Below are positions 42,215 to 52,137 of a stretch of DNA of 64,000 bases, piece after piece (position 1 is the first letter of the stretch; each line of letters starts with the position of its first letter). Below the pieces are notes generated by a model, which searched no databases, was not told where the DNA came from, and worked only from the letters and a program-made list of their open reading frames with translations. Source of the DNA: Silicimonas sp. (GTDB lineage: Bacteria > Pseudomonadota > Alphaproteobacteria > Rhodobacterales > Rhodobacteraceae); NCBI GenBank assembly GCA_022820365.1, contig JAJEFO010000003.1:1-64000 (forward strand), written 5' to 3'. The translations under genes were made by a program, and so were the position numbers.

Positions 42215-44085
42215 GACGCTCGGCGTTCGCCCCTGCGAAGCCTCGCCAGTATCAGCGTCAGCGCAGCAGGCGTCATGCCTTCGACCCGACCTGCCTGTCC
42301 AAGCGTTTCCGGGCGCACTACCGTCAGCTTTTGCCGCAATTCGCAGGAGAGCCCGCTTAGAATCCCGTAATCGAAGTCGGCCGGGATCGCATGTGCCTCG
42401 TCGCGCCGAAGGTCATCCACATCCTTGGCCTGCCGCGCCACGTAGTGCGCATAAAGGGCATCACGCTTGAGCTGTTCCTGGATATCCACACGGATATCCG
42501 CAAGTTCGGGCCGCAAGGCCAAGAGGTCGCCAAAGCCGACATCCGCAAATGCGAGCAGTTCGGATCCTGTGCGCGGTGAACCGTCTCGCGAGATCCGGAC
42601 CCCGGCATCCGCGGCTTCGGATGCAGAAACACGCACCTGATCAAGACATGCCTTGCCAGATTCCAGTGCGTCCATCTTTTTGCTGAACTCGGCTTGTCGT
42701 GCCTTGCCCACGCATCCGAGCGCGGTTCCGAACGGAGTCAGGCGCTGGTCCGCATTGTCCGCCCGCAGGGAAAGCCTGAACTCGGCGCGGGACGTGAACA
42801 TCCTGTAGGGCTCGGTCACGCCTCGGGTCACGAGATCGTCGATCATCACACCCACATACGAAGACTCGCGCGAAAACCTCGCCGATTCGAGCCCCAATGC
42901 ATCTGCAGCCGCATTGAGGCCAGCAACCAGCCCCTGCGCCGCAGCCTCTTCATATCCCGTCGTTCCGTTGATCTGGCCAGCAAGGTACAGGCCTTCGACG
43001 TCCCGCAGCCTTAGTGTCGATGCCAGCGCCCTCGGGTCGACATAGTCGTATTCGATTGCGTAGCCCGGCTGCACGATTTCCGCTCGTTCCAGTCCGGCCA
43101 CGGATTGAACGTAATCGTGCTGAACGTCTTCCGGCAACGATGTCGAGAGACCGTTCGGATAGACCAGGTCGCTGTTCAATCCCTCGGGCTCCAGAAAGAC
43201 TTGGTGCGAGAGCTTGTCCGAGAAACGCACCACCTTGTCCTCGATGGACGGGCAGTATCTTGGCCCGACGCCCTCGATATGCCCGCCGTACATCGCTGAC
43301 AGTCCCAGATTGTTCCGGATGATGTCGTGCGTCTGCTCATTGGTGCGCGTAATCCCGCAGGAGATCTGCCGAACCGCCGTCCGCTGCGTAAGGAACGAAA
43401 AAAACACGGGATTTTCGTCGCTGGGCTGCATTTCCAGCCCGTCCCAGCTGATGGACGACTTGCGCAACCGTGGAGGCGTCCCCGTCTTCAGCCGCCCAAG
43501 GGGCAGCCCGAATTCATCGATCCGCTCCGCCAGGGCGACCGACGGCGCATCGCCTATCCGGCCGCCCGGGCGTGACGCGGTGCCGACATGGATCATCCCG
43601 CGCAGGAATGTTCCCGTGGTCAACACGGTTGCCGCAGCCTTGATCCTGAAGCCGTCCGCGAGGACAACCCCGGACACCCGGGATCCCGTCATGATGAAGT
43701 CCGTAACCTCGCCTTCCACGACGTCAATCCCTGGATGGTTCTCAATTTCCGCGATCATTGCTGCGCGGTAGAGCTGCCGGTCTGCCTGGGCGCGCGGTCC
43801 TTGGACCGCTGGACCCTTGCGTCGGTTGAGAAGCCGGAACTGGATGCCCGCCCGATCCGCCACGCGGCCCATGACACCGTCGAGCGCATCGATTTCGCGC
43901 ACAAGATGCCCCTTGCCCAAGCCCCCGATTGCCGGGTTGCAAGACATGACGCCAATGCCGTCCCGCGAAAGCGTGACGAGAACCACGCGCGCGCCCTTGC
44001 GCGCCGCTGCATGGGCTGCATCCGCGCCGGCATGGCCGCCACCGACCACAACCACGACAGGCCGAGACTGTTTCACGTGAAACAC
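42211..44085 (-). CDS. mnmG: tRNA uridine-34 5-carboxymethylaminomethyl modification enzyme MnmG (GidA)
   Basis: FAD protein that with MnmE modifies the wobble uridine. 624 residues. Start is GTG 44085, so translation opens with MFHVKQ, the peptide encoded by the parS palindrome. The FAD-binding [17 protein letters not shown] follows at about 15-31. Also [32 protein letters not shown] and [17 protein letters not shown] are diagnostic. Six bases after mnmE, and overlapping rsmG by 4 nt. Confidence 0.98.
   Translation of the reverse strand: MFHVKQSRPVVVVVGGGHAGADAAHAAARKGARVVLVTLSRDGIGVMSCNPAIGGLGKGHLVREIDALDGVMGRVADRAGIQFRLLNRRKGPAVQGPRAQADRQLYRAAMIAEIENHPGIDVVEGEVTDFIMTGSRVSGVVLADGFRIKAAATVLTTGTFLRGMIHVGTASRPGGRIGDAPSVALAERIDEFGLPLGRLKTGTPPRLRKSSISWDGLEMQPSDENPVFFSFLTQRTAVRQISCGITRTNEQTHDIIRNNLGLSAMYGGHIEGVGPRYCPSIEDKVVRFSDKLSHQVFLEPEGLNSDLVYPNGLSTSLPEDVQHDYVQSVAGLERAEIVQPGYAIEYDYVDPRALASTLRLRDVEGLYLAGQINGTTGYEEAAAQGLVAGLNAAADALGLESARFSRESSYVGVMIDDLVTRGVTEPYRMFTSRAEFRLSLRADNADQRLTPFGTALGCVGKARQAEFSKKMDALESGKACLDQVRVSASEAADAGVRISRDGSPRTGSELLAFADVGFGDLLALRPELADIRVDIQEQLKRDALYAHYVARQAKDVDDLRRDEAHAIPADFDYGILSGLSCELRQKLTVVRPETLGQAGRVEGMTPAALTLILARLRRGERRAS
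44069..44084. promoter_or_regulatory. parS: parS site at the mnmG start
   Basis: Second perfect TGTTTCACGTGAAACA. It covers the mnmG start codon region; ParB bound here could also influence mnmG-rsmG-parAB expression. About 3.3 kb from the candidate oriC. Confidence 0.97.
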
Positions 44086-44091
44086 CGCTTC

Positions 44092-45381
44092 CTACTTGCC
44101 AATGCAGAAATTGGCGAAGATTTCATCAAGAATATGCTCGACATCCACGCGTCCGGCAAGAGTATCAAGTGCGCGGATCGCCGAACGGACTTCCTCGGCA
44201 CCAATTTCTGCCAGATTCGGGTCATTCTCCATCTGGTTTGCGGCTCGTTGCAACGAATCCAATGCTGTGGCCATCGCAATTCGATGTCGTTCCCGGATGG
44301 CAAGCCCTGCCAGGCCCGCCCGCGACTCCAGCCGCGTTCCGATCTCGTTCACTAGCCAGTCCAGGCCTGCACCGGTGTCTGCAGAAAGATCTCCATCGCA
44401 AATGTCCGATTTGGGTACTGCAACGATGTCGTCGTCTCGGGGCTCGATTGCCGGTGTCGCCGCGCGATGCTCAGTGAGAATCACGCGAAGATCTGCCTGT
44501 TGCGCCCGCTCGCGGGCTCTCGCGACGCCCAGCGCTTCGATTTCATCGTGCCCGGTCCGAAGCCCGGCCGTATCCAGGATCGTTACGGGCAGTCCCCGCA
44601 GGTCCATCCGAACCTCGATGACATCACGCGTCGTGCCGGCGATGTCCGACGTGATTGCGGCGTCCCGGCCTGCCAGCGCATTCAGCAATGTCGACTTGCC
44701 CACGTTCGGCGGTCCGACAATCGCGACTTCAAATCCTTCACGAATGCGCTCGGCCATTCCGATGCCAGCGCTTTCCCTCCGAAGGTCCGCAGTGACCTCT
44801 GCCACCAATTCTCCGACCTCCGGCCTCACGTCGACAGGCACGTCCTCCTCTGCAAAGTCGATCGTTGCTTCCAGGAGCGCCGCCGCCCTGACCAGCTTCG
44901 CCCGCCAGCTCGCGGCCCGTGTTCCCAAGGCGCCAGAAAGAACTCGCAGCGCTTGCCGACGCTGTGCTTCGGTTTCCGCCTCGATAAGATCAGAGAGGCC
45001 TTCAACCTGGGAAAGATCAAGGCGTTCGTTTTCCAGTGCACGCCGCGTAAATTCTCCAGGCTCCGCGAGCCTGTGCCCGGGCTGGCTGCCGAGAGCTCGC
45101 AAGACTGCATCGACGGTTGCCAGGGAGCCGTGCAGGTGAAGTTCGGCAACATCCTCGCCGGTAAAGCTGTCCGGGTGCGGGAACCAGAGAACGAGCGCTT
45201 CGTCAAGAATAATGTCGCTGTCCGACAGAACCCGGAATGATGCGCGCCGCGGATGCGGCCGGCCGCCTGCCAGCCGATCAAGAGCGGTTCCCGCATCAGG
45301 CCCGGAAAGCCGTACCACGGCAATGCCGGATTTCCCCCTGGAACTACTGAGGGCAAATATCGTGTCCGCGTGGCTAACCAT
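44092..45381 (-). CDS. mnmE: tRNA modification GTPase MnmE (TrmE)
   Basis: 429 residues. N-terminal folate-binding domain ([28 protein letters not shown]), helical domain, and a G domain with G1 [16 protein letters not shown] (about 220), G2/switch [12 protein letters not shown] and G3 LDTAGLRTG. The G4 motif, usually NKxD, reads VPKSD here, so base recognition may be relaxed. C-terminus FCIGK carries the catalytic Cys. Works with MnmG, encoded next. Confidence 0.97.
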   Translation of the reverse strand: MVSHADTIFALSSSRGKSGIAVVRLSGPDAGTALDRLAGGRPHPRRASFRVLSDSDIILDEALVLWFPHPDSFTGEDVAELHLHGSLATVDAVLRALGSQPGHRLAEPGEFTRRALENERLDLSQVEGLSDLIEAETEAQRRQALRVLSGALGTRAASWRAKLVRAAALLEATIDFAEEDVPVDVRPEVGELVAEVTADLRRESAGIGMAERIREGFEVAIVGPPNVGKSTLLNALAGRDAAITSDIAGTTRDVIEVRMDLRGLPVTILDTAGLRTGHDEIEALGVARARERAQQADLRVILTEHRAATPAIEPRDDDIVAVPKSDICDGDLSADTGAGLDWLVNEIGTRLESRAGLAGLAIRERHRIAMATALDSLQRAANQMENDPNLAEIGAEEVRSAIRALDTLAGRVDVEHILDEIFANFCIGK

Positions 45382-45399
45382 TTGAAAGAAATGGAGAAA

Positions 45400-46668
45400 T
45401 CACGCATTCATCGAGTCGAAGAACTCCGAGTTCGTCTTCGTTTGCTTGAGCTTTGACAACAGGAACTCTATGGCATCGGTCGTGCCCATCGGGTTCAGGA
45501 TCCGCCTCAGCACGAAGGTCTTCTGCAAGTCGTTCTTTTCAACCAGCAGATCCTCCTTTCTTGTGCCAGATTTCAGAATGTCCATCGCAGGATAAACGCG
45601 CTTGTCGGCGACCTTCCGGTCCAGGACAATCTCGCTGTTCCCCGTTCCCTTGAATTCCTCGAAGATCACCTCGTCCATCCGGCTGCCGGTTTCGACCAAT
45701 GCCGTTGCAATGATGGTCAGGGATCCGCCTTCCTCGATGTTTCTTGCCGCGCCGAAGAACCGCTTTGGACGTTGCAGGGCATTGGCGTCCACGCCGCCCG
45801 TCAGCACTTTTCCGGATGACGGAACAACAGTATTGAACGCGCGTCCCAAGCGGGTGATGGAATCGAGCAAGATTACCACGTCCCGCTTGTGCTCCACCAA
45901 ACGCTTGGCCTTCTCGATCACCATGTCGCTTACCGCGACGTGACGGCTGGCAGGCTCGTCGAAGGTCGAGGAAATCACTTCCCCCTTTACCGACCTTTGC
46001 ATGTCGGTAACCTCCTCGGGGCGTTCGTCGATGAGCAGGACGATCAGGTAGCATTCCGGGTGATTGGTTTCGATTGAATGGGCGATGTTCTGAAGAATTA
46101 CCGTTTTTCCTGTTCGAGGCGGCGCAACGATCAGCGACCTCTGGCCTTTCCCGATCGGTGCGACAAGATCAATGACCCGGGCGGACCGGTCCTTGATCGT
46201 TGGATCCTCTATCTCCATCGTGAGCCGTTCATCCGGGTAGAGCGGCGTGAGGTTATCGAAACTCACCTTGTGCCGCGCCTTCTCCGGATCCTGGAAATTG
46301 ATCTTCTCAACCTTTGTCATCGCAAAATAACGTTCGTTGTCGTTTGGTTCCCGAATGACGCCTTCCACCGTGTCGCCTGTACGCAATGCGAACTGCCGGA
46401 TCATCTCGGGCGAAACGTAGATGTCGTCGGGACCTGGCAGGTAGTTCGCTTCAGGCGAGCGCAAGAAGCCAAACCCATCCTGAAGGACCTCAAGGACGCC
46501 ATCGCCGCCGATCGTCCAGTCCTCGTCCGCACGCTCCTTCAAGATCGAGAACATCATCTCGCCCTTGCGCATGGTCGACGCGTTTTCGATTTCAAGGTCC
46601 TCAGCGAGGTCCAGCAGTTCTTTCGGAGACTTCGACTTCAGTTCGGATAGATTCAGGCGATCAGCCAT
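45400..46668 (-). CDS. rho: Transcription termination factor Rho
   Basis: Hexameric RNA helicase. 422 residues. N-terminal RNA-binding domain with [20 protein letters not shown], primary site residues [12 protein letters not shown]; Walker A is [16 protein letters not shown] near 180, Walker [17 protein letters not shown], and the Q/R loops in [20 protein letters not shown]. Neighbour of mnmE (18-bp gap) and hemJ. Confidence 0.99.
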   Translation of the reverse strand: MADRLNLSELKSKSPKELLDLAEDLEIENASTMRKGEMMFSILKERADEDWTIGGDGVLEVLQDGFGFLRSPEANYLPGPDDIYVSPEMIRQFALRTGDTVEGVIREPNDNERYFAMTKVEKINFQDPEKARHKVSFDNLTPLYPDERLTMEIEDPTIKDRSARVIDLVAPIGKGQRSLIVAPPRTGKTVILQNIAHSIETNHPECYLIVLLIDERPEEVTDMQRSVKGEVISSTFDEPASRHVAVSDMVIEKAKRLVEHKRDVVILLDSITRLGRAFNTVVPSSGKVLTGGVDANALQRPKRFFGAARNIEEGGSLTIIATALVETGSRMDEVIFEEFKGTGNSEIVLDRKVADKRVYPAMDILKSGTRKEDLLVEKNDLQKTFVLRRILNPMGTTDAIEFLLSKLKQTKTNSEFFDSMNA

Positions 46669-46792
46669 GACAATGCCTTTCGATCGTCCGCGACACGGAC
46701 GGAAGGGATGCAGGATTGCAGAATTGCCAATGGTGCCAGGACGACACCTGCTATGCGCATCTAGTCACCGCAGCGCGCCGAGTCAACTGTCG

Positions 46793-47242
46793 TTAGAATT
46801 TCAGCACGACCGAAAGGACAATCACGACCATCAAGACCGTCGGCACCTCGTTCATGAACCTGTACTCTCGGCCCGTCAGCGCATTCGTTCCTGCTTTCAG
46901 TGCTTTGCGCTTCAGCGCCAGCCAATGATGGAACCAAGTCATGGCAAGAACGGCAGCAGCTTTCGACCACGGCCAGACTTGCGACCAGTCGACGATTCCA
47001 GGAACAAGAACCAGTGCTAGGCCGAAGATCCAAGTCGCAATCATTGCCGGGTTCATGATGAACCGCAAAAGTCGTGCTTCCATCATCACGAAGAGATCGT
47101 GTTTTTCGCCGATGCAACTGGTTTGTTCAACATGATGAACGTAAAGGCGAGGGAGATACAAAAGACCTGCCATCCATGAGATGACCGAAATGACATGAAA
47201 GGCCTTCAGCCAAGGATACATGACTACCGGAACTTCAGGCAT
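46793..47242 (-). CDS. hemJ: Protoporphyrinogen IX oxidase HemJ
   Basis: Membrane oxidase converting protoporphyrinogen IX to protoporphyrin IX, the substrate of HemH. 149 residues from ATG 47242 (MPEVPVVMYPWLKAFHVISV). Four predicted membrane helices; conserved His in KAFHVISVISWMAGLLYLPR and Arg/Asn in LLRFIMNPAMIATWIFGL, plus WFHHWLALKRKAL near the C-terminus. Nearest gene to the candidate oriC on the minus strand. In many relatives hemE lies between it and oriC; here it does not. Confidence 0.94.
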   Translation of the reverse strand: MPEVPVVMYPWLKAFHVISVISWMAGLLYLPRLYVHHVEQTSCIGEKHDLFVMMEARLLRFIMNPAMIATWIFGLALVLVPGIVDWSQVWPWSKAAAVLAMTWFHHWLALKRKALKAGTNALTGREYRFMNEVPTVLMVVIVLSVVLKF

Positions 47243-47648
47243 TGTGTTTTTCCTACAGGATTGGCTCGACAATAATCATTAGGAATTAAAAGGAGTTGTG
47301 ATGGTAGTAGTACATGGGAACAAGTAGAATTCCTGCTATATGATCAAACTTATGCACATAACATTTTGTCAGTCGCCCGGAGTGCAATGCGTTGTGAAGA
47401 TATCGTGTTTCATCCATTGAAAAGAACTGCTTACCATGTTCGTAGTGTTTTTGGACACTGTGGACTAGCACGGGAAATCCCTTGGAAAAAAGGGTTGTCC
47501 ACATGTCGAAAGCTGCAAGTTTCCACGGTGGACAAGTCTTGCATGATGTTGGCCGGGATGACCGCAAAGAAACGCAAGTCTGTTTGCAGGCCGGATTTTG
47601 GTGTTGCTCGGGCGGGACATACACCAAGACTTGCACAGAGTTATCCAC
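47243..47648. other. oriC: Candidate chromosome replication origin (oriC)
   Basis: 406 bp without a gene, clearly more AT-rich than its surroundings (most so at 47270-47430). Two perfect DnaA boxes: TTATGCACA (47350-47358) and TTATCCACA (47641-47649). One near-perfect TTGTCCACA (47495-47503) and weaker reverse copies near 47459 and 47528. Genes flip direction here: hemJ to parB read leftwards, maf to dnaQ rightwards. Two parS sites lie 3-5 kb away. Together these strongly suggest the origin. Confidence 0.8.
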
Positions 47649-48248
47649 ATGCCTGAGCGCTTGATTCTTGCGTCCGGTTCGACAGCGCGCGCCGAAATGC
47701 TGCGTCGAGCGGGTGTTGCCTTCGCCATAAGTCCGGCGCGGATCGATGAAGAGGCATTCACGGCAGGGCTGCAGGCGAGCGGCGCGAACTTTCGAGACAT
47801 TGCCGATGCACTCGCGGAATCAAAGGCGCGCAAGGTCGCTGCCAAACATCCAGACGCGCTTGTTCTGGGTGGAGATCAAGTTCTTGAATTTGAAGAAAGG
47901 ATTGTTTCCAAACCGAAGACGCGGGACGACGCGGTTCAGCAGCTCATGTCGATGCGGGGTGCCGATCACAAGCTCCATTCGGCTGCGGTCATTTATGAAG
48001 GCACTCGCCCGGTCTGGCGTCATGTCGGTCAAGCACGCCTGAAAATGGCAATGTCGTCGGACGCCTGGATCGCAGAATACGTTGACCGGAACTGGGATCA
48101 CATCCGGCACTCCGCAGGCGCCTACAGGATCGAGGACGAAGGCATTCGTCTGTTCTCCCGCGTCGACGGAGACCACTTTGTGATCCTCGGGCTCCCGCTG
48201 CTGGAAGTCTTGTCCTATCTGGCGATGCGAGGCACGCTGCCGTCATGA
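47649..48248 (+). CDS. maf: Maf-family nucleotide pyrophosphatase
   Basis: House-cleaning nucleoside triphosphate pyrophosphatase of the Maf/YceF family, acting on modified or canonical pyrimidine nucleotides. 199 residues. RLILASGSTARAEMLRRAGV near the start is the Maf signature; the catalytic Asp is in VLGGDQVLEFE and SKPKTRDDAVQQL follows. The ATG at 47649 directly overlaps a perfect DnaA box, and an in-frame start at 47598 would run into the origin region, so 47649 was chosen. First gene of maf-aroE-coaE-dnaQ. Confidence 0.93.
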   Translation: MPERLILASGSTARAEMLRRAGVAFAISPARIDEEAFTAGLQASGANFRDIADALAESKARKVAAKHPDALVLGGDQVLEFEERIVSKPKTRDDAVQQLMSMRGADHKLHSAAVIYEGTRPVWRHVGQARLKMAMSSDAWIAEYVDRNWDHIRHSAGAYRIEDEGIRLFSRVDGDHFVILGLPLLEVLSYLAMRGTLPS

Positions 48249-49081
48249 CGTCCCGAAATCGAATTCCCCTTGCCGGCGTGATTGGTTCGCCAGTAGCGCA
48301 TTCGAAATCACCGCGGATATTTCGACACTGGCTGACTCGCTTCAGCGTTCGGGGCCACTACATCCCTATGGATGTTGCAGAAAAGGACCTGGAAGCAGCT
48401 ATCCGCGCGCTTCCAAAGCTCGGATTTGTCGGCGTCAACGTTACGATTCCGCATAAGGAACGTGTCCTTGAAATTGCCGATCTGGTTTCTGAACAGGCGA
48501 AATTGACCGGCTCCACGAACACATTGACCTTTCGCGAAGATGGCATGGTCCATGCGGACAGCACGGACGGCTACGGTTTCATGGAAAACCTGCGCTGCAA
48601 CGCGGCCGAATGGAATCCCGCGCAGGGCCCGGCCGCCATTCTTGGTGCAGGAGGGGCCGCGCGGGCCGTAATCGCTTCGCTCCTGAAAGCGGGCGTCAAA
48701 GAGATCAGGCTGTCAAACCGCACGCGCGCACGAAGCGAGAACCTGAGGCGGGAATTCGGAGCCAGGGTCCGCGTTCATGACTGGAGCGAGGCCGGGGACA
48801 TGTTGACGGGAGCGAAGACGGTTGTGAATGCGACGTCACTCGGCATGGCTGGCAATGACGAGCTTTCAGTGCCGCTCGGCGCGCTTTCCGGCGACGCAGT
48901 CGTCACCGACCTGGTTTACGTGCCGCTTGAAACCGAGTTTCTTGCACAGGCACGCCGCATTGGATGCCAGACGGTTGACGGTCTCGGGATGCTGCTTTTC
49001 CAGGCGGCACCAGGTTTCGAGAGCTGGTTTGGGATCAGGCCGCATGTTGACGACCAGTTGCGGCAGGCCGTTCTTTCGTGA
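48245..49081 (+). CDS. aroE: Shikimate dehydrogenase
   Basis: NADPH-dependent reduction of 3-dehydroshikimate. 278 residues. Catalytic Lys in NVTIPHKERVLEIAD and Asp in HADSTDGYGFMENL. Nucleotide-binding ILGAGGAARAVIASLLKAG followed by NRTRARSENLRREFG, the NADP-type basic patch. Overlaps maf and coaE by 4 nt each. Confidence 0.98.
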   Translation: MTSRNRIPLAGVIGSPVAHSKSPRIFRHWLTRFSVRGHYIPMDVAEKDLEAAIRALPKLGFVGVNVTIPHKERVLEIADLVSEQAKLTGSTNTLTFREDGMVHADSTDGYGFMENLRCNAAEWNPAQGPAAILGAGGAARAVIASLLKAGVKEIRLSNRTRARSENLRREFGARVRVHDWSEAGDMLTGAKTVVNATSLGMAGNDELSVPLGALSGDAVVTDLVYVPLETEFLAQARRIGCQTVDGLGMLLFQAAPGFESWFGIRPHVDDQLRQAVLS

Positions 49082-49710
49082 CCCGTCCGACGGTAATCGG
49101 GCTCACCGGGTCCATAGGCATGGGCAAGACAACCACGGCCAGAATTTTCGGGCAGGCCGGGATCCCGACCTGGGACGCAGATTCTGCAGTACATCGTCTT
49201 TACGCCAAAGGCGGCGCGGCAGTGGACCTCATTGAAGCCCTCAATCCTGACGTGATCCGCGACGGCGCGGTTGATCGGTCAGCGCTTTCGGACTGGATAG
49301 CCCGGGACAGCTTCGCCTTGGACAGAATCGAGGGCATCGTTCACCCGCTTGTGCGCGATGACCGCGACAACTTCATTCGCGAAGCCGTGTCGCAGGTTGT
49401 GCTTGTCGACATTCCCCTTCTATTCGAGACCGGTGCAGAGGGAGACGTGGACATCGTCATCGTCGTGTCAGCGCCGGAAGACGTGCGGCGCCGCCGCGTC
49501 CTGGCTCGCCCAGGGTGGACGGAAGAGAAATTCGAGCAGATCAATGCCCGGCAGGTTCCAGACGCCGAAAAGCGGCGCCGCGCCGACTACGTGATCGAAA
49601 CGGCCACCCTTGAAGCAGCGCGCGAGTCTGTCCATGATGTGCTTGAGCAGATCAAGACCAGGCGGGCGGATGAAAGAAATTGTCCTCGATACCGAGACGA
49701 CGGGGCTTGA
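49078..49710 (+). CDS. coaE: Dephospho-CoA kinase
   Basis: Last step of coenzyme A synthesis. 210 residues. P-loop [17 protein letters not shown] (about 8-24), [11 protein letters not shown], and [14 protein letters not shown]. The C-terminal end overlaps the dnaQ start by 41 nt, an unusually long coding overlap, so its last codons double as the dnaQ start region. Confidence 0.97.
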   Translation: MTRPTVIGLTGSIGMGKTTTARIFGQAGIPTWDADSAVHRLYAKGGAAVDLIEALNPDVIRDGAVDRSALSDWIARDSFALDRIEGIVHPLVRDDRDNFIREAVSQVVLVDIPLLFETGAEGDVDIVIVVSAPEDVRRRRVLARPGWTEEKFEQINARQVPDAEKRRRADYVIETATLEAARESVHDVLEQIKTRRADERNCPRYRDDGA

Positions 49711-50362
49711 TCCGGATTCAGGTGATCGCATCGTCGAGATCGGCGCGGTGGAGCTGCTCGGACACGTGCCGACGGGAAACACCTATCACAAGTACATAAA
49801 TCCGGAGCGCGAGGTACCCAAGGAGGCCGTCGATGTGCATGGCCTCACAGAGGAATTTCTGCGCGACAAGCCGATTTTCGGTGCAATTGCGCAGGATTTC
49901 TTGGCGTTCGTCGGCGATGCAAGGCTGGTCATCCATAATGCGGCATTCGACCTGAAGTTTCTCAACGCGGAACTCCGCTGGATGGGCCTTCCCCAAATCG
50001 ACGAGGGACGGGCGATCGATACTCTCGAAATCGCCCGAAGGAAATTCCCGGGTTCGCCCGCGTCACTGGATGCCCTGTGTCGACGCTTTGGAATCGACAA
50101 TTCAAGCCGGACCCTGCACGGAGCATTGCTTGACAGCGAGATCCTGGCCGAACTCTATCTCGAACTGATCGGCGGCAGGCAACCGGATCTGCTGCTTGCC
50201 GCAAGGGGCGGAGAAACGATTGCGGCCGAGGCGGGCGAGCAGTGGCGACCTGGGCCTCGCCCCGCCCCTCTGGGGTCACGCGTGACGCCTGAAGAGGAAA
50301 AGGCCCACGCGGAGCTCGTTGCCAGGCTGGGCGAGAACTCGGTTTGGCGGCGCGTCAGCTAG
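49670..50362 (+). CDS. dnaQ: DNA polymerase III epsilon subunit (proofreading exonuclease)
   Basis: 230 residues from ATG 49670 ([20 protein letters not shown]). DEDDh exonuclease: ExoI DTET at about 7-10, Exo[17 protein letters not shown] near 85-99, ExoIII with His and Asp in [17 protein letters not shown] near 150. C-terminal tail links to the polymerase alpha subunit. Located next to the origin as in many relatives. Converges on secB with an 8-bp overlap. Confidence 0.98.
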   Translation: MKEIVLDTETTGLDPDSGDRIVEIGAVELLGHVPTGNTYHKYINPEREVPKEAVDVHGLTEEFLRDKPIFGAIAQDFLAFVGDARLVIHNAAFDLKFLNAELRWMGLPQIDEGRAIDTLEIARRKFPGSPASLDALCRRFGIDNSSRTLHGALLDSEILAELYLELIGGRQPDLLLAARGGETIAAEAGEQWRPGPRPAPLGSRVTPEEEKAHAELVARLGENSVWRRVS

Positions 50363-50867
50363 CCGGCGTTTCCGCGTCCTTTGTCTCTTTTCTGGCTTGG
50401 TCTTGGTGCTGCTTTAGCCGCTCCCTGTAGAGCGTGACAAAATCTATGGCGTCCAGGTTCAGCGGCGGGAACCCGCCGTCGCGGGTGATGTCGCTGACGA
50501 TCCTGCGCACGAAAGGAAACATCATCCGCGGGCATTCGATCATCAGGAACGGATGCAGCTGTTCGCCAGCGATGTTCTTGATCTGGAATAGTCCGATGTA
50601 CTCGAGTTCCAGCAGGAACAGAACATCGTCCTGACCCTTGTTTTTCGAAGTTATGCTGTACTTGGACACAACCTCGAACTGGTCGTCTTCACCAACTTTC
50701 CTCGAATCGAGTGAAACCTGTACCTGAAATTCCGGCTGAATAGCCGCACTGACGGGCTTTCGCGTTACGATGTTCTCGAATGACAGATCGCGAATGTACT
50801 GCCCGAGAACCTTCATTTGCGGAACCTGTGGCTCCTGCGGTGCCGAACCATTGTTTTTCTTGGTCAT
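50355..50867 (-). CDS. secB: Protein-export chaperone SecB
   Basis: Tetrameric cytosolic holdase that hands preproteins to SecA. 170 residues. Core: [56 protein letters not shown] and [20 protein letters not shown]. SecA in this window carries the matching zinc tail. Monocistronic, after a 42-bp gap from fxsA. Confidence 0.97.
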   Translation of the reverse strand: MTKKNNGSAPQEPQVPQMKVLGQYIRDLSFENIVTRKPVSAAIQPEFQVQVSLDSRKVGEDDQFEVVSKYSITSKNKGQDDVLFLLELEYIGLFQIKNIAGEQLHPFLMIECPRMMFPFVRRIVSDITRDGGFPPLNLDAIDFVTLYRERLKQHQDQARKETKDAETPAS

Positions 50868-50909
50868 TTTTGGGACTCCGATGGCAGCCTGGAAGCCTGT
50901 GGCGTTCTA

Positions 50910-51380
50910 TCAGTACGTCCTGTGACGCTCAATGCCGTGTCCATCCGGAGGCCCGTCCGAGAGTTCCTCGAATTCTCCGTCAACGACGTCCGCTTCCGGT
51001 GGTCGAACGGAAGAGCCATAAGTGAAGCCCTGCACGGCTATCCGATCCCTCAAAAAGCGAAATGCGGCCCGCCTGACAGCCGGGACCATCAGGGAAAGCC
51101 CGATCGAGTCCGTAAGGAACCCAGGTGTCAGCAAAAGTGCGCCAGAAAAGAGAATCATGGCCCCATGGGCAAGAGGTTCGGTCGGGTCGTTCAGATCGCG
51201 AAGGCTGCCGCGCAGTTCGGTCAGGACCAAAAGGCCCTGGCTGCGCACCAGGACGGCCCCGAGCACTGCAGTCAGAATCACGATGACCAGCGTCAGGCCG
51301 AGGCCGATTGCCCCGCCGACCAGAATGAAAAGGGCGATTTCGCACAGCGGTACCGTCAAAAACAGCAAGAACAAGCGCAT
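50910..51380 (-). CDS. fxsA: FxsA-family membrane protein
   Basis: 156 residues from ATG 51380, chosen because AAGGAG lies 6 nt upstream; earlier in-frame ATGs at 51386 and 51395 lack one. Membrane segments LFLLFLTVPLCEIALFILVG and IGLGLTLVIVILTAVLGAVL, then a hydrophobic region around LLLTPGFLTDSIGLSLMVPA, and a cytosolic acidic tail. Family named for suppression of F-plasmid exclusion of phage T7; its normal role is unknown. Confidence 0.92.
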   Translation of the reverse strand: MRLFLLFLTVPLCEIALFILVGGAIGLGLTLVIVILTAVLGAVLVRSQGLLVLTELRGSLRDLNDPTEPLAHGAMILFSGALLLTPGFLTDSIGLSLMVPAVRRAAFRFLRDRIAVQGFTYGSSVRPPEADVVDGEFEELSDGPPDGHGIERHRTY

Positions 51381-51483
51381 ATGCATCTCCTTCATTGAAG
51401 GCATCAGGTGGACTCGGGCATCAACTCGCCCTACATATGTGCCCTGTCGACCGAAATCCAATTCCTTGTCGTTGAGAGGCCGA

Positions 51484-52137
51484 ATGAGTTCTTCAGTATT
51501 CCAGCTTCTTGTCCTAGCAGGCGTTGCCCTGTTCCTGATCTTCAAGTTGCGAAGCGTCTTGGGGACGAGGGGAGGGTTTGAGAAGCCTCCGATTGCAGGG
51601 GGCGGTGCCCGAACCCGCCCGGAATTCGATGTCATTGAGGGCGGACCGGACCCCGACATCACGGACTTTGTCGAGGATGGATCAGCCAGCGCCAAGGCGC
51701 TGGCGGCAATGAAGGAGGCCGAACCCGGTTTCATGGTCGCGTCATTCCTGGAAGGCGCGAGAGAAGCTTTCGAGATGATTCTCATGGCATTCGAGAACGG
51801 CGACATCTCGGAAGTGGAAGACCTGATTTCCGACGATATCTCAAAGGCATTCAATCCAATACTCCTTGACCGTCACGAGCGCCGGCTCACTGTCGAAGCG
51901 AGCCTGGTAGCAATTCGCGATGTCACGCTGAAGGAGGCGGCCTTCGATTCGGATTCCGGTCTGGCCGAACTGACGGTTCGCTTTGTCTGCGAGTTGACCT
52001 CCGCGGTCAAGGATCACAGAGGCAAGGTCGTTGAAGGCGATCCGAACGAGATCAGGCGCCAGAAGCACGTCTGGACATTTGCCCGGCACATGGGTGCACA
52101 AAACCCGAACTGGCAACTGATTGCCACGATGGAATGA
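51484..52137 (+). CDS. Tim44-like membrane-anchored protein
   Basis: 217 residues. N-terminal membrane anchor (VFQLLVLAGVALFLIFKL, about 5-22), a flexible acidic linker, then a Tim44-like domain (about 70-217) with FLEGAREAFEMILMAFENGD, EDLISDDISKAFNPILLDR and the closing NPNWQLIATME. Alphaproteobacterial homologue of the mitochondrial import motor subunit; its bacterial role is not settled. Stop overlaps the following short ORF (ATGA). Divergent from fxsA. Confidence 0.93.
   Translation: MSSSVFQLLVLAGVALFLIFKLRSVLGTRGGFEKPPIAGGGARTRPEFDVIEGGPDPDITDFVEDGSASAKALAAMKEAEPGFMVASFLEGAREAFEMILMAFENGDISEVEDLISDDISKAFNPILLDRHERRLTVEASLVAIRDVTLKEAAFDSDSGLAELTVRFVCELTSAVKDHRGKVVEGDPNEIRRQKHVWTFARHMGAQNPNWQLIATME

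Noticed and set aside
47301..47327. Eight-codon ORF (MVVVHGNK) with a good AAAAGGAG ribosome binding site inside the candidate origin
   Set aside because: Too short to support, no downstream gene in the right place to be regulated by it; probably chance in AT-rich DNA.
47286..47648. Minus-strand frame of 120 codons across the candidate origin
   Set aside because: Composition unlike neighbouring genes, no recognised domain, contains the DnaA boxes.
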